Positions 55,803-63,933 of a DNA stretch of 64,000 nt are shown here, in pieces. The notes under the pieces are model-generated. The model had not been told where the DNA came from, searched no databases, and worked only from the letters and a program-made list of their open reading frames with translations. Origin of the DNA: Halotia branconii CENA392 (lineage in GTDB: Bacteria; Cyanobacteriota; Cyanobacteriia; Cyanobacteriales; Nostocaceae); assembly GCF_029953635.1 (NCBI RefSeq), contig NZ_CP124543.1, forward strand, positions 1,405,455 through 1,469,454, read 5' to 3'. A program made the position numbers and the translations under genes. Positions within the stretch are counted from its first letter, which is position 1. Each line of letters opens with the position of its first letter.

Positions 55803-58517
55803 ATGACCAATGTGCTAAACAAAACTGGCGCTTCTGAAAGTGTTGTTGTCAAGGGCAACAGTTACTTAGCTCTGAATAATGCTGATACTGTCTGGCTAGT
55901 ATCATCGGGAGCAATGGCGGTGTTTGCAGTCACTATTGTCGATGGTATTTCTCAAGGAGCGCGTCGTTATTTGTTTGATGTAAATACTGAGGATGCCTTA
56001 TTTGGTATTTTTACAATTCCACAAGGGCAGTCTTACGAACTGATTGCCGTTGCTTATGAAGAAACTTATCTAGTAGCAGCTAGTCTTGAAAATTGGATAC
56101 AACAGGAAAATTGTATCAATAGTAATACCTCAACTCAGATTCCAAATTTGATGCAGCAGTGGAGCGATCGCCTCGTAGCGGTTTTTGAGGATACTAACAT
56201 TGTTTTTGATGGGATCAATAGCCACACACTCGATCTCTCAACATCCTTAGTCGAGCATCTATATCAGTTACAAACTAATTTTATCAACTGTTTATCTGAA
56301 CTCAACCAACAAGACGAGGAAATAAAAGCAACGCAGTTTCGCGATCGCCTACAACTTAATCAACAAGTTAGCGAACGCTCAATTGGTAATCTCACCGCTA
56401 TTTTTAGACCCAAAGCAGTTGCATCCGTGCAGGAAGGAACAGCACTGTTAATGGCTGCGGGAGCAGTAGGTAGAGCTATAGGAATTGAGATTCGTCCTCC
56501 CGCGCGATCGGAAGATCCTAAGCGAATCAAAGATCCCTTAGCTGCCATAGCACGAGCATCGCGTATTCGGACTCGACGGGTAATTTTAAGCGGTAATTGG
56601 TGGCATTCAGATAGCGGGTCTTTGTTAGCTTATACAGTTGAAGGCGAAAAACCTGTAGCTTTATTACCAGCGAGTAACAATAAATACGAAATCTTTGACC
56701 CCGAACAGCGTCGCCGCCTGCCTCTGAATCACAATACAGCTAGGTTGATTTCCCCAGTAGCTTTTATGTTTTATCGCCCGTTCCCTGAACAGGCACTCAA
56801 AACACTGGATATTCTCAAGTTTGCTGTCAAGGGAAGAATCAAAGACATCATTACCCTGTTATTGATGGGTATTTTAACTTCATTACTGGGAATGCTCATT
56901 CCTCAAGCCACGGGTATCCTAATTGATAGTGCAATTCCTGATGCTAATCGGGGCTTAATATTTCAAATTGCTCTGGGTTTGCTAACTGTAACAGCTGCTA
57001 GCACCTCATTTGAATTAATAGAAAGTATTGCTACCTCGCGGCTACAAACCTTTGCTAATATTCAAACCCAAACTGCTGTTTGGGATCGTTTGCTCAAACT
57101 ACGAGTTGCTTTCTTTCGCAGATATTCAACTGGCGATCTTCAGTCTCGTGTTTCTGCAATTAGTCAAATTCACCACATACTTAGTGGCACAGTTCTCAGA
57201 ACCATATTTAATGCCTTCTTCTCTCTCCTCAATTTGGGATTGTTATTTTTCTACAGCGCTCAGTTGGCATTAATAGCTGTAGGAGTTGCTGTGGTTAATA
57301 TTATCGTCACTAACGTTGCAGGTGTCCTGAATCGCAAAAAAATGCAGCCACTAGAAGAAATACAAGGTGAGGTATTTGGCCTAACAGTAGAGCTAATTGG
57401 CGGAGTATCTAAGTTGTATGTTGCTGGTGCTGAACAACGAGCATTTGCTTACTGGTCTAAAAAATTTAGTCGGGAACTACAGTTAATTCTGAGTACAGAG
57501 GCTATAGAAAATGCCGTCAGTTTTTTTAATACACTTTTACCTACTGTTAGTTCAATTATAATTTATGCCGTCGTTATCAGCTTAATTGCCAAAGCTGAAG
57601 CAGAAGGAGGTAGGGGATTTTCTGCTGGTACTTTTCTCGCCTTCAATGCAGCTTTTGGTATATTTGTTTCGGGTGCAACCAGTTTGAGTAATACACTTAT
57701 CCAAGTTTCGGAAGTTTCAGTGTTATGGGAACGCGCCAAACCAATTTTAGAAGAGCCTCCTGAAGTTGATAGTGAAAAAACAGATCCAGGTCGGCTGACT
57801 GGAAGGGTGAAGTTAGATCGGGTGAGTTTTCGCTACCGCCCAGACATTCCCTTAACACTCGATAGAGTCACGATTGAAGCAGAACCAGGCTCGTTTATTG
57901 CTTTAGTCGGCCCTTCTGGTAGTGGCAAATCAACTACTGTACGGTTGCTGTTGGGTTTCGAGCAGCCAGAAGAAGGCACGATTTATTATGATGGTCAAGA
58001 TGTCTCAGGTTTAGATATCTCTGCGGTGCGGCGACAGTTGGGTGTGGTTTTGCAAAATGGTCGCATAAACAGTGCATCTATATTTGAAAATATTTCCAGT
58101 GGGGCATTAGTAACAATAGATGAAGCTTGGGAAGCGGCGCGCATGGCCGGCTTTGCTGAAGACGTGCAACAGATGCCAATGGGTATGCACACAGTCATTT
58201 CCGAAGGTGGTACAAACATTTCTGGTGGTCAGCGTCAGCGGTTATTAATTGCTCGTGCTTTGGTAATGAAACCGAAAATTTTGATTTTTGATGAGGCGAC
58301 AAGTGCTTTAGATAATCGCACTCAAGCAATTGTTAGTGAAAGTTTAGAACAGTTGAAGGTGACTCGTATCGTTATTGCTCACCGCCTCAGTACCATTCGC
58401 AAAGCCGATTGCATTTATGTAATTGCTGCGGGACAGGTGTTACAACAGGGTAATTTTGAGCAATTGATGGCGCAAAAAGGTATGTTTGCGGAACTCATGG
58501 CGCGACAAGTGGCGTAA
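55803..58517 (+). CDS. NHLM ABC2-type ABC transporter without C39 domain
   Basis: A 904-residue protein from the ATG at 55803 (a GTG five codons earlier is in frame). The N-terminal 330 residues are a double-stranded-beta-helix-like region with no C39 cysteine motif. About six membrane segments span 345-630. The ATPase has Walker A GPSGSGKSTTV (about 703), signature ISGGQRQRLLIAR (about 806), Walker B ILIFDEATSALD and H of VIAHRLSTI. It matches the second ABC protein (TIGR03797-type) of NHLM bacteriocin systems, which usually accompanies the C39 exporter. How the two share the work is not known. Confidence 0.9.
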   Translation: MTNVLNKTGASESVVVKGNSYLALNNADTVWLVSSGAMAVFAVTIVDGISQGARRYLFDVNTEDALFGIFTIPQGQSYELIAVAYEETYLVAASLENWIQQENCINSNTSTQIPNLMQQWSDRLVAVFEDTNIVFDGINSHTLDLSTSLVEHLYQLQTNFINCLSELNQQDEEIKATQFRDRLQLNQQVSERSIGNLTAIFRPKAVASVQEGTALLMAAGAVGRAIGIEIRPPARSEDPKRIKDPLAAIARASRIRTRRVILSGNWWHSDSGSLLAYTVEGEKPVALLPASNNKYEIFDPEQRRRLPLNHNTARLISPVAFMFYRPFPEQALKTLDILKFAVKGRIKDIITLLLMGILTSLLGMLIPQATGILIDSAIPDANRGLIFQIALGLLTVTAASTSFELIESIATSRLQTFANIQTQTAVWDRLLKLRVAFFRRYSTGDLQSRVSAISQIHHILSGTVLRTIFNAFFSLLNLGLLFFYSAQLALIAVGVAVVNIIVTNVAGVLNRKKMQPLEEIQGEVFGLTVELIGGVSKLYVAGAEQRAFAYWSKKFSRELQLILSTEAIENAVSFFNTLLPTVSSIIIYAVVISLIAKAEAEGGRGFSAGTFLAFNAAFGIFVSGATSLSNTLIQVSEVSVLWERAKPILEEPPEVDSEKTDPGRLTGRVKLDRVSFRYRPDIPLTLDRVTIEAEPGSFIALVGPSGSGKSTTVRLLLGFEQPEEGTIYYDGQDVSGLDISAVRRQLGVVLQNGRINSASIFENISSGALVTIDEAWEAARMAGFAEDVQQMPMGMHTVISEGGTNISGGQRQRLLIARALVMKPKILIFDEATSALDNRTQAIVSESLEQLKVTRIVIAHRLSTIRKADCIYVIAAGQVLQQGNFEQLMAQKGMFAELMARQVA

Positions 58518-58547
58518 TATCGTGTCCGGTTAAAGACTTGTCATTTA

Positions 58548-58640
58548 GACCGCAGGGGGCAGCACTTCGGTTACGCGGCAGTTGAGCGTAGTCGAAACTC
58601 AGTGACCGGGGGCAGGGAGCAGGGGGAAGGGGGAAAAGAT
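58548..58640. repeat. Nested palindrome and G-rich repeats
   Basis: CAGCACTTCGGTTACGCGGC followed by AGTTGAGCGTAGTCGAAACT and CAGTGACCGGGGGCAGGGAG is another copy of the palindrome nested in MITE A at 8.5 kb. G-rich GGGGGCAGGGAGCAGGGGG follows. It lies between the second ABC gene and the 613-aa protein gene. Confidence 0.8.
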
Positions 58641-58750
58641 AACTGGTAGTCTGTAAATCTAATTTTCAAGATAATTCCGGAAAAATTTCATCGCAATATT
58701 AATGATTTCAGAATTTGTCCAGATATTAGTTGATGTTTATTTAAAGTCAA

Positions 58751-60592
58751 ATGTTAGTTTCAGAAATTCTTCACACTTTACCTGCACCGTTAGAATGGAT
58801 GGTTTTGTTTAATCTTTCACCCATCCGTCATTTGGCAAATGAGGACACGATTAAAGCAATGTACCACTTGCCAATGGAAATCGATTTAACTGCTTACAGC
58901 CATGTGGTGTTAGCCAGTTCAGGACGATTTTTAGCATCAGCCGATCAATCTAGACTGGTGGAGGCTGTTTCTGGTAAAGGTTGGTCTCGTGAAAGCATTC
59001 GCCATTCTCTTTTTGATCGCTTTGCCAAGCAATTAGCATTATTTCCTGTTGACGAAGCTGATTGTTTGGGATTAGGAGAACAACTAGATATTTACCCTCC
59101 AGTTTTACTGCATATTAAAATTCAAGAGGGAATTGGCCATGCCCAGGCTATTTTTGAGCGAGAACCAACTAAAGAACATTATGAATTGCTTCAGGCAGTC
59201 GGAGTCAAGTTTTTAGGAGGCGAAGCTAAAGAAGGCTATTATTTGGCTCAATTCCAAAATCGTCTGCCAGTTCATATTCATGCCGGCATATTGTCGCACT
59301 TTAGTCGCACTGCCCATTGCAATCTCTTTTTTCTCCAGCACGGCAATATCGATCCACCCTTAGAAAATGGTTTACTTAAAGCAGCAGAAGGTCGAATCAC
59401 TTGGGCTAGAAATCTGAGTATTAAAACTTTGACTAAGCTAGCACTAAAGACAAGCGATCGCTCGTTAGCTATGATTTGTCAATCACCACCCCCAAATCCC
59501 AGTTTTCCCTATGGTGATTTAGTTCCCCTGGGTTTTTTATTGAACGCTTTAAACACAGCTACGAATTTCAGCGAAACCCTTGATAACTCAATAGCTCAAT
59601 CAACTATAGATGCGCGTCAAGTATTAAGTCAATTCTTATTAAATCAACGTCAAGATCATCTCTGGGCATTTCACTCCAATCGATTAGTTACAGCAACTGA
59701 CTCTGCCTTAATCTTGCAAGGATTTAATGATCCAAATGCTGTAGAGGCATTGGAACGTTTTGCTGATGGCCTGGGAGGATACTATCCTCAACTGTGGTCT
59801 ATAGATGAGCAACCCAAAAAGATGGTATTAGATCAAAGTTGCCGTCATTGGTGTCAAAGCGACTATGCCACAACCTGCATGGTTAAGGCACTCAGACAAG
59901 AAGCAAAATTAGAAACTAAAACTCCAGCGGATTATTTAACTGTTGGTATGGCAAATCGCAGTGGGTTATATTTTGCTAATCCTTATTTGGTGGATTGGGT
60001 TTTAGCTCGTGCTATTTGCCATGATCAATCAGAATCAGCCGCACTCTTACGGCAACAACTTTTGTCTGAGGTTTTAGCCAGCTTAAACGCAGACTATTCT
60101 TTTGGTAAGTATGATGTTGCCCTCTCCACAGCTTTGGGAATTTTGATTATGGCAGCTTTGGGATTTAGAGGCCGAACGATGCGGGCTGCACAAATCCGTT
60201 TATTAGAGTTTATCGATACCCAAGGGCGTTGGCCTATCACAATTCCTTTTTATTCCAGTCTGCGTTTAGATCCGGAAATTCCCACCAAAGACTTGCTTGA
60301 GTTATCAATGATTAATGCTTTTGTCCCAAAAACCTCAATTCACCAACAGCGACAGGTGAGAAATATTCAAAATCAGTACCACGGTATTTCTCTTTATTGG
60401 GATGTCCATCGCTGTATTTCTACATCTTTGGCATTTCTAGCTTTATCAGAACCTTGTTCGCCCACTCAACAAGATTTACCTGACAAACTGCAAGATGTTC
60501 ACCCGCGTTATCTTTGCGATCGCCACTGTGAATATATTGCTAAGTTTGCCCTGCCGCCCTATTTAGCTACGCAGGCATTAGTGAATGTCTAG
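58751..60592 (+). CDS. Unrecognised 613-aa protein, possible alpha/alpha-toroid enzyme
   Basis: No family is recognised. The N-terminal half (about 1-270) is mixed alpha/beta with HIKIQEGIGHAQAIFEREPT and LPVHIHAGILSHFSRTAHCN. The C-terminal half (about 285-560) is rich in regularly spaced helices, with SALILQGFNDPNAVEALERF, SCRHWCQSDYATTCMVKAL, NPYLVDWVLARAIC and YDVALSTALGILIMAALGF. This pattern recalls the alpha/alpha-toroid of terpenoid-cyclase/prenyltransferase or LanC folds, by inference. Histidines and cysteines (CRHWC) could bind metal. There is no signal peptide. The gene is followed after 120 bp by an MDR oxidoreductase gene. It is probably a maturation enzyme of the peptide locus. 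Confidence 0.5.
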   Translation: MLVSEILHTLPAPLEWMVLFNLSPIRHLANEDTIKAMYHLPMEIDLTAYSHVVLASSGRFLASADQSRLVEAVSGKGWSRESIRHSLFDRFAKQLALFPVDEADCLGLGEQLDIYPPVLLHIKIQEGIGHAQAIFEREPTKEHYELLQAVGVKFLGGEAKEGYYLAQFQNRLPVHIHAGILSHFSRTAHCNLFFLQHGNIDPPLENGLLKAAEGRITWARNLSIKTLTKLALKTSDRSLAMICQSPPPNPSFPYGDLVPLGFLLNALNTATNFSETLDNSIAQSTIDARQVLSQFLLNQRQDHLWAFHSNRLVTATDSALILQGFNDPNAVEALERFADGLGGYYPQLWSIDEQPKKMVLDQSCRHWCQSDYATTCMVKALRQEAKLETKTPADYLTVGMANRSGLYFANPYLVDWVLARAICHDQSESAALLRQQLLSEVLASLNADYSFGKYDVALSTALGILIMAALGFRGRTMRAAQIRLLEFIDTQGRWPITIPFYSSLRLDPEIPTKDLLELSMINAFVPKTSIHQQRQVRNIQNQYHGISLYWDVHRCISTSLAFLALSEPCSPTQQDLPDKLQDVHPRYLCDRHCEYIAKFALPPYLATQALVNV

Positions 60593-60599
60593 TATGTCA

Positions 60600-60690
60600 A
60601 TAAAGCAGGGAGCAGGGGGGAGAAAGAGTTTGAGCCTTATTTGCTTTTATTTACATAGTTTAATTTTATTTCACCGACTTACTTATCATT
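60600..60690 (+). repeat. Partial copy of the repeat that flanks the chemosensory operon
   Basis: GAGAAAGAGTTTGAGCCTTA then TTTATTTACATAG and TTTAATTTTATTTCACCGAC match 37428-37460 and 37590-37615, with the middle part (the 127-bp block) missing. So it looks like a deletion version of the same element. It lies between the 613-aa protein gene and the oxidoreductase gene. Confidence 0.7.
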
Positions 60691-60712
60691 TGTCATTCTT
60701 CCAACTCAGCTA

Positions 60713-61843
60713 ATGAAAAATGTATCTATTTGTGGCAGTCAACTCCAACACTTAATGCCTTTTCCTAACATTGTTCAGGCAATGCAAATTGAAGGCGTTG
60801 ATGTCTTCTGCGGGCTAATTCATACTGAAGATCCTCAGTTTGATGTTAATGCACCAGAGAATATTCAGAAAGTTCTGGTGAAAAAACGGGCTTTTTCCTG
60901 TAATTATCGAGACAAAAATTTAATTCTCAAAACAGCTGTTAATGCTCCAAAAGATTGCTTTTATACAGTCGGGTCTGATTTTGTTGGGGAAGTTGTAGCT
61001 GTTGGTGCAGAAGTTAGTGAGTTTCAGGTTGGCGATCGCGTAATTGGAAATAACAGCTATCCTGATTCCGGTGTAGTTGGTTTGCTGCCTGGGGTTCCGA
61101 CTAATAACGCTTCCAAAGAATATCAAAGCTTTCATCAAGCTAAACTCTTGAAAATTCCCCCTAAGATGTCAGACGAGTCGGCTGCTGCTTTTAGTATTGG
61201 CGGACAAACTGCATACAGCATGATTCGGAAACTGAACATTCAACCAGGCGCTAATGTTCTAGTAACTGCTGCTAAATCGAATACCTCTTTATTTGCGATC
61301 AATGCTTTAAAACAGTATAAAGTTAACCTCTATGCTACATCTACTTCTATGCGCTTTGCCCAAGAACTCAAGGACATGGGAGTAAAGCAATTGATTCGAG
61401 TCAATCAGGAGGATGATGATTGGCTGGCATCCGCCCAGATGCGAGAGGTTTATGACGAAACAGGTGGTTTTAACTATATTATTGACCCTTTTTTCGATCT
61501 CCATCTGGGAAAAGTGATTTCTCTGTTTGTACCGCGTGCTGGAGGGAAGTATATTACTTGTGGATTTTACGACCAATATTCTCAATTTACAGGTAAAGAA
61601 TTTCAATATTACGGATTGCCATGCAACCAGATATTAGTAAACATGATGGTGAATAATATCCATCTGATTGGCAATTGTGTCGGCACAACTGAAGATTTAC
61701 AACGAGCGATTCAAGACTGTGCGAATGGTAATTTTTCGGTAGCGATTGATTCCGTATTTCAAGGCGATCGCATCAAGGAATTTTTTGAACGAACTTATAA
61801 CGCCAAAGACCGATTTGGCAAAGTTATCTATCGCTATGAATAA
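60713..61843 (+). CDS. MDR-family zinc-type/quinone-type oxidoreductase
   Basis: A 376-residue protein of the medium-chain dehydrogenase/reductase superfamily. The N-terminal catalytic domain has KKRAFSCNYRDKN with C63 at the usual zinc-ligand place and SDFVGEVVAVGAEVSEFQVG, then GDRVIGNN. The GHE histidine of true alcohol dehydrogenases is replaced (GSD), and the four-cysteine structural zinc lobe is absent, so it is closer to quinone-oxidoreductase-like or LanJ-like reductases. The Rossmann part (GANVLVTAAKSNTSLFAINA) binds NAD(P). In lanthipeptide systems LanJ enzymes reduce dehydroalanine; a similar act on the peptide here is a guess. The next gene begins 15 bp later. Confidence 0.75.
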   Translation: MKNVSICGSQLQHLMPFPNIVQAMQIEGVDVFCGLIHTEDPQFDVNAPENIQKVLVKKRAFSCNYRDKNLILKTAVNAPKDCFYTVGSDFVGEVVAVGAEVSEFQVGDRVIGNNSYPDSGVVGLLPGVPTNNASKEYQSFHQAKLLKIPPKMSDESAAAFSIGGQTAYSMIRKLNIQPGANVLVTAAKSNTSLFAINALKQYKVNLYATSTSMRFAQELKDMGVKQLIRVNQEDDDWLASAQMREVYDETGGFNYIIDPFFDLHLGKVISLFVPRAGGKYITCGFYDQYSQFTGKEFQYYGLPCNQILVNMMVNNIHLIGNCVGTTEDLQRAIQDCANGNFSVAIDSVFQGDRIKEFFERTYNAKDRFGKVIYRYE

Positions 61844-61858
61844 ACTGAGGAAAGACCA

Positions 61859-63319
61859 ATGCAAATTGATATGATTGGCCATGCTACTCTCTTTGTCGAA
61901 ACCAAAGACTGCAAAATTCTTATGGACCCCGTGCTATGGGACCCGTTTTGCGAAGGGTTGAACGAATCCTGTCCCAAACGGGAAGTCATGGCCGATAAAT
62001 TATCTAACTTTGATTTTTTGGTGATTTCTCATCAACATCTTGATCATTTTGATATTCGTTCTTTAGCTTATTTGCCCAAAACAGTTGATGTTTTGATTCC
62101 ACAAGATCGACTGATTGAAGATTGTTTACGTCACCTCGGATATTCTCATATTTATCCATTGGCTGACTTTACAAAAGTCCGGTCAGGATCGACTACATTA
62201 ATGGCAACTCGTTCTGAGGTGCGAGTTCCGGAGTTTGGTATGGTGTTTGCCGATGATTCTGGGGTTTTTTGGAATACGGTCGATACATATTTTTCACCGG
62301 AAACCATTCAAAAAGTTCGGAAGTTTTTTCCAGAAATTGATTTTCTGCTGACAACTTGGCACATCAGCATGGAAGGAAAATTTCAATATAACCAGAGCAT
62401 TTCATTTCCATTTGAATTATACAGTTATTTATTCTATCTTATTAGTTTAATTCAACCGCAAGCGATCGCTCCAGGCGCTCAGGGATTTAAATATATTGGC
62501 GAGTCTGCGTGGCAAAATCAAGTTGTCTTTCCCGTCACCCGCGAACGATTCTGTCATGACCTCAAAACAGCTTTTCCAGAATTGGCAGACAAAATATTTC
62601 CCATCGATCCGGGCGATATCTTGACCTTTGATGGCGGTAAATATGATTACATCAGGGGTAAATCTAATTATGCCCAAATGCTCGTAGATAATCGTGAATC
62701 TATTGACTTTAATCCTGTCGCGATCGCAAATACACTAATTGATTCTAATCCAGAGAATTATAGCTTAGAAGATATGAGACAAATCATTGAAGAAAAAATT
62801 TGTCTCGATTTACCTCAATTCATTATCGAAAATCGAAATTCTTTATTTACAGAACATTGTCAATGGCAAATTGTTTATCAAATAGAAATTACTTTTCCCG
62901 ACGGTGTTAAAACATGGAATATCGATTTATCGGAAGCTGTGATTCAAACCAAACAAGGGCGAAATCCATTAGCTAATCTGTTTACTTATATTACAGCATC
63001 GACCTTGTATAGTCTGATTGATAAGAAACGCGATTGGGACTATTTGCTTTGTAGTGGAGACTATAGGACGTTTCACAAAATCTATTCTATTAGTAAAGAG
63101 AAAATTAATTTTGCAGAAACAGCTACTTTTGTCGATCCGATCCAGCTACAGTTTCCTTCTAGTTACGTTGCTAGTAATAACATTTATCGGGAACTAGCTA
63201 AATGGATGCCAGCTAATGAAAGTATATCTTTAACTGAAGACGAAGCTTCCATGATCTGCTTAGGTAACCTTTTAATTAAACGTAAAAATAGAAACAAAGA
63301 TAAAGAAGAGACTATATAG
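61859..63319 (+). CDS. Metallo-beta-lactamase-fold hydrolase, CMAH/UlaG-like
   Basis: A 486-residue protein. The N-terminal 270 residues have the MBL fold: IGHATLFVE, then metal-binding ISHQHLDHFD (H58, H60, D62, H63), then LLTTWHISMEGK and APGAQGFKY, resembling the MBL part of CMP-Neu5Ac hydroxylase and UlaG-type lactonases. No Rieske domain is present. The C-terminal 200 residues, with NENRNSLFTEHCQWQIVYQI in part, resemble an SCP2-like or unknown lipid-binding domain. The substrate is unknown. It is 15 bp after the oxidoreductase gene and immediately before the precursor genes, so it is probably part of peptide maturation. Confidence 0.72.
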   Translation: MQIDMIGHATLFVETKDCKILMDPVLWDPFCEGLNESCPKREVMADKLSNFDFLVISHQHLDHFDIRSLAYLPKTVDVLIPQDRLIEDCLRHLGYSHIYPLADFTKVRSGSTTLMATRSEVRVPEFGMVFADDSGVFWNTVDTYFSPETIQKVRKFFPEIDFLLTTWHISMEGKFQYNQSISFPFELYSYLFYLISLIQPQAIAPGAQGFKYIGESAWQNQVVFPVTRERFCHDLKTAFPELADKIFPIDPGDILTFDGGKYDYIRGKSNYAQMLVDNRESIDFNPVAIANTLIDSNPENYSLEDMRQIIEEKICLDLPQFIIENRNSLFTEHCQWQIVYQIEITFPDGVKTWNIDLSEAVIQTKQGRNPLANLFTYITASTLYSLIDKKRDWDYLLCSGDYRTFHKIYSISKEKINFAETATFVDPIQLQFPSSYVASNNIYRELAKWMPANESISLTEDEASMICLGNLLIKRKNRNKDKEETI

Positions 63320-63527
63320 TCGAGATCTTTTTTTCCCGTATACTTACTGATTTAGTCTCTATTAATAACGATGACTCTGTATATTTCTGGCAAATAAAAA
63401 ATAAAATTGTGATTAATTAAGTATTAACACTGAACTTGTCTTTAGTTAAAATGTATAAAATAAGATTTACAATATACGCAGTAAAATTTGATTTTGCTGC
63501 GATCGCAATAGAAAAACTGGAGATTTT
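63320..63527 (+). promoter_or_regulatory. Leader region of the precursor genes
   Basis: A 208-bp A/T-rich gap between the MBL gene and the first precursor gene, the longest clean gap in this part of the locus. It likely holds a separate promoter for the precursors: AAAATGTATAAAATAAGATT at about 63450 offers a TATAAA-like -10. A GCGATCGC site lies at 63499. A CTGGAG ribosome site lies six bases before the ATG at 63528. A T-run at 63329-63336 may be a partial terminator of the upstream gene. Confidence 0.45.
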
Positions 63528-63878
63528 ATGCCTACTACAGTTCAAGAATTTCTTAACCAGATTGCAGAAGATCCATCTCTGCAAGGCGAATTGGCTCAAG
63601 CTTTGGAATCAGAAAATGACCGCGAAGCTGTCACAGCAATGGCTCAGTCTAAGGGCTATGATTTTTCATCAGATGAACTTTGGGCTGAGATCCAAAAGCG
63701 TCAAGCAGAATTTAGCGCTAGAGAAGCGGCTGGAGAACTTTCTGACGCAGAACTAGAAGCGGTAGCTGGTGGTGTCACACCAACAATTGCCTCAATTGCT
63801 GTTGCTAGTGCAGCCGCTACTATCTTTGGTGTTAGTTATACCGTTGGTACTGGTGTTGGTTCCAAAATCAAGTGGTAA
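63528..63878 (+). CDS. Nif11-type leader RiPP precursor, cysteine-free core
   Basis: A 116-residue precursor. Residues 1-82 are a Nif11-like leader (TIGR03798-type) with FLNQIAEDPSLQGELAQAL at the start and ELSDAELEAVAGG (to G82) at its end, the double-glycine site cut by C39 exporters. The core is residues 83-116 (34 aa), starting VTPTIASIAV and ending GVGSKIKW. It is hydrophobic, rich in A, S, T, V and G, with no cysteine anywhere in the precursor, so no thioether or disulfide ring is possible. It contains small-residue GxxxG-like spacing. Serine and threonine could be dehydrated, or the core could act unmodified. Strong CTGGAG ribosome site. Confidence 0.88.
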   Translation: MPTTVQEFLNQIAEDPSLQGELAQALESENDREAVTAMAQSKGYDFSSDELWAEIQKRQAEFSAREAAGELSDAELEAVAGGVTPTIASIAVASAAATIFGVSYTVGTGVGSKIKW

Positions 63879-63933
63879 TCATTGCTGGTGTAAATAAGTT
63901 GAATGCGAACAATCTTAAGGAAATTTGAATATT

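Noticed and set aside
63436..63756. Alternative 106-aa frame overlapping the first precursor
   Set aside because: It is a shadow in another frame; the Nif11 leader, double-glycine site and ribosome site all belong to the 63528 frame.
48132..63878. Calling the RiPP product a lanthipeptide
   Set aside because: The precursor has no cysteine and no LanM/LanB/LanC is in the window, so the class cannot be assigned on the export genes alone.
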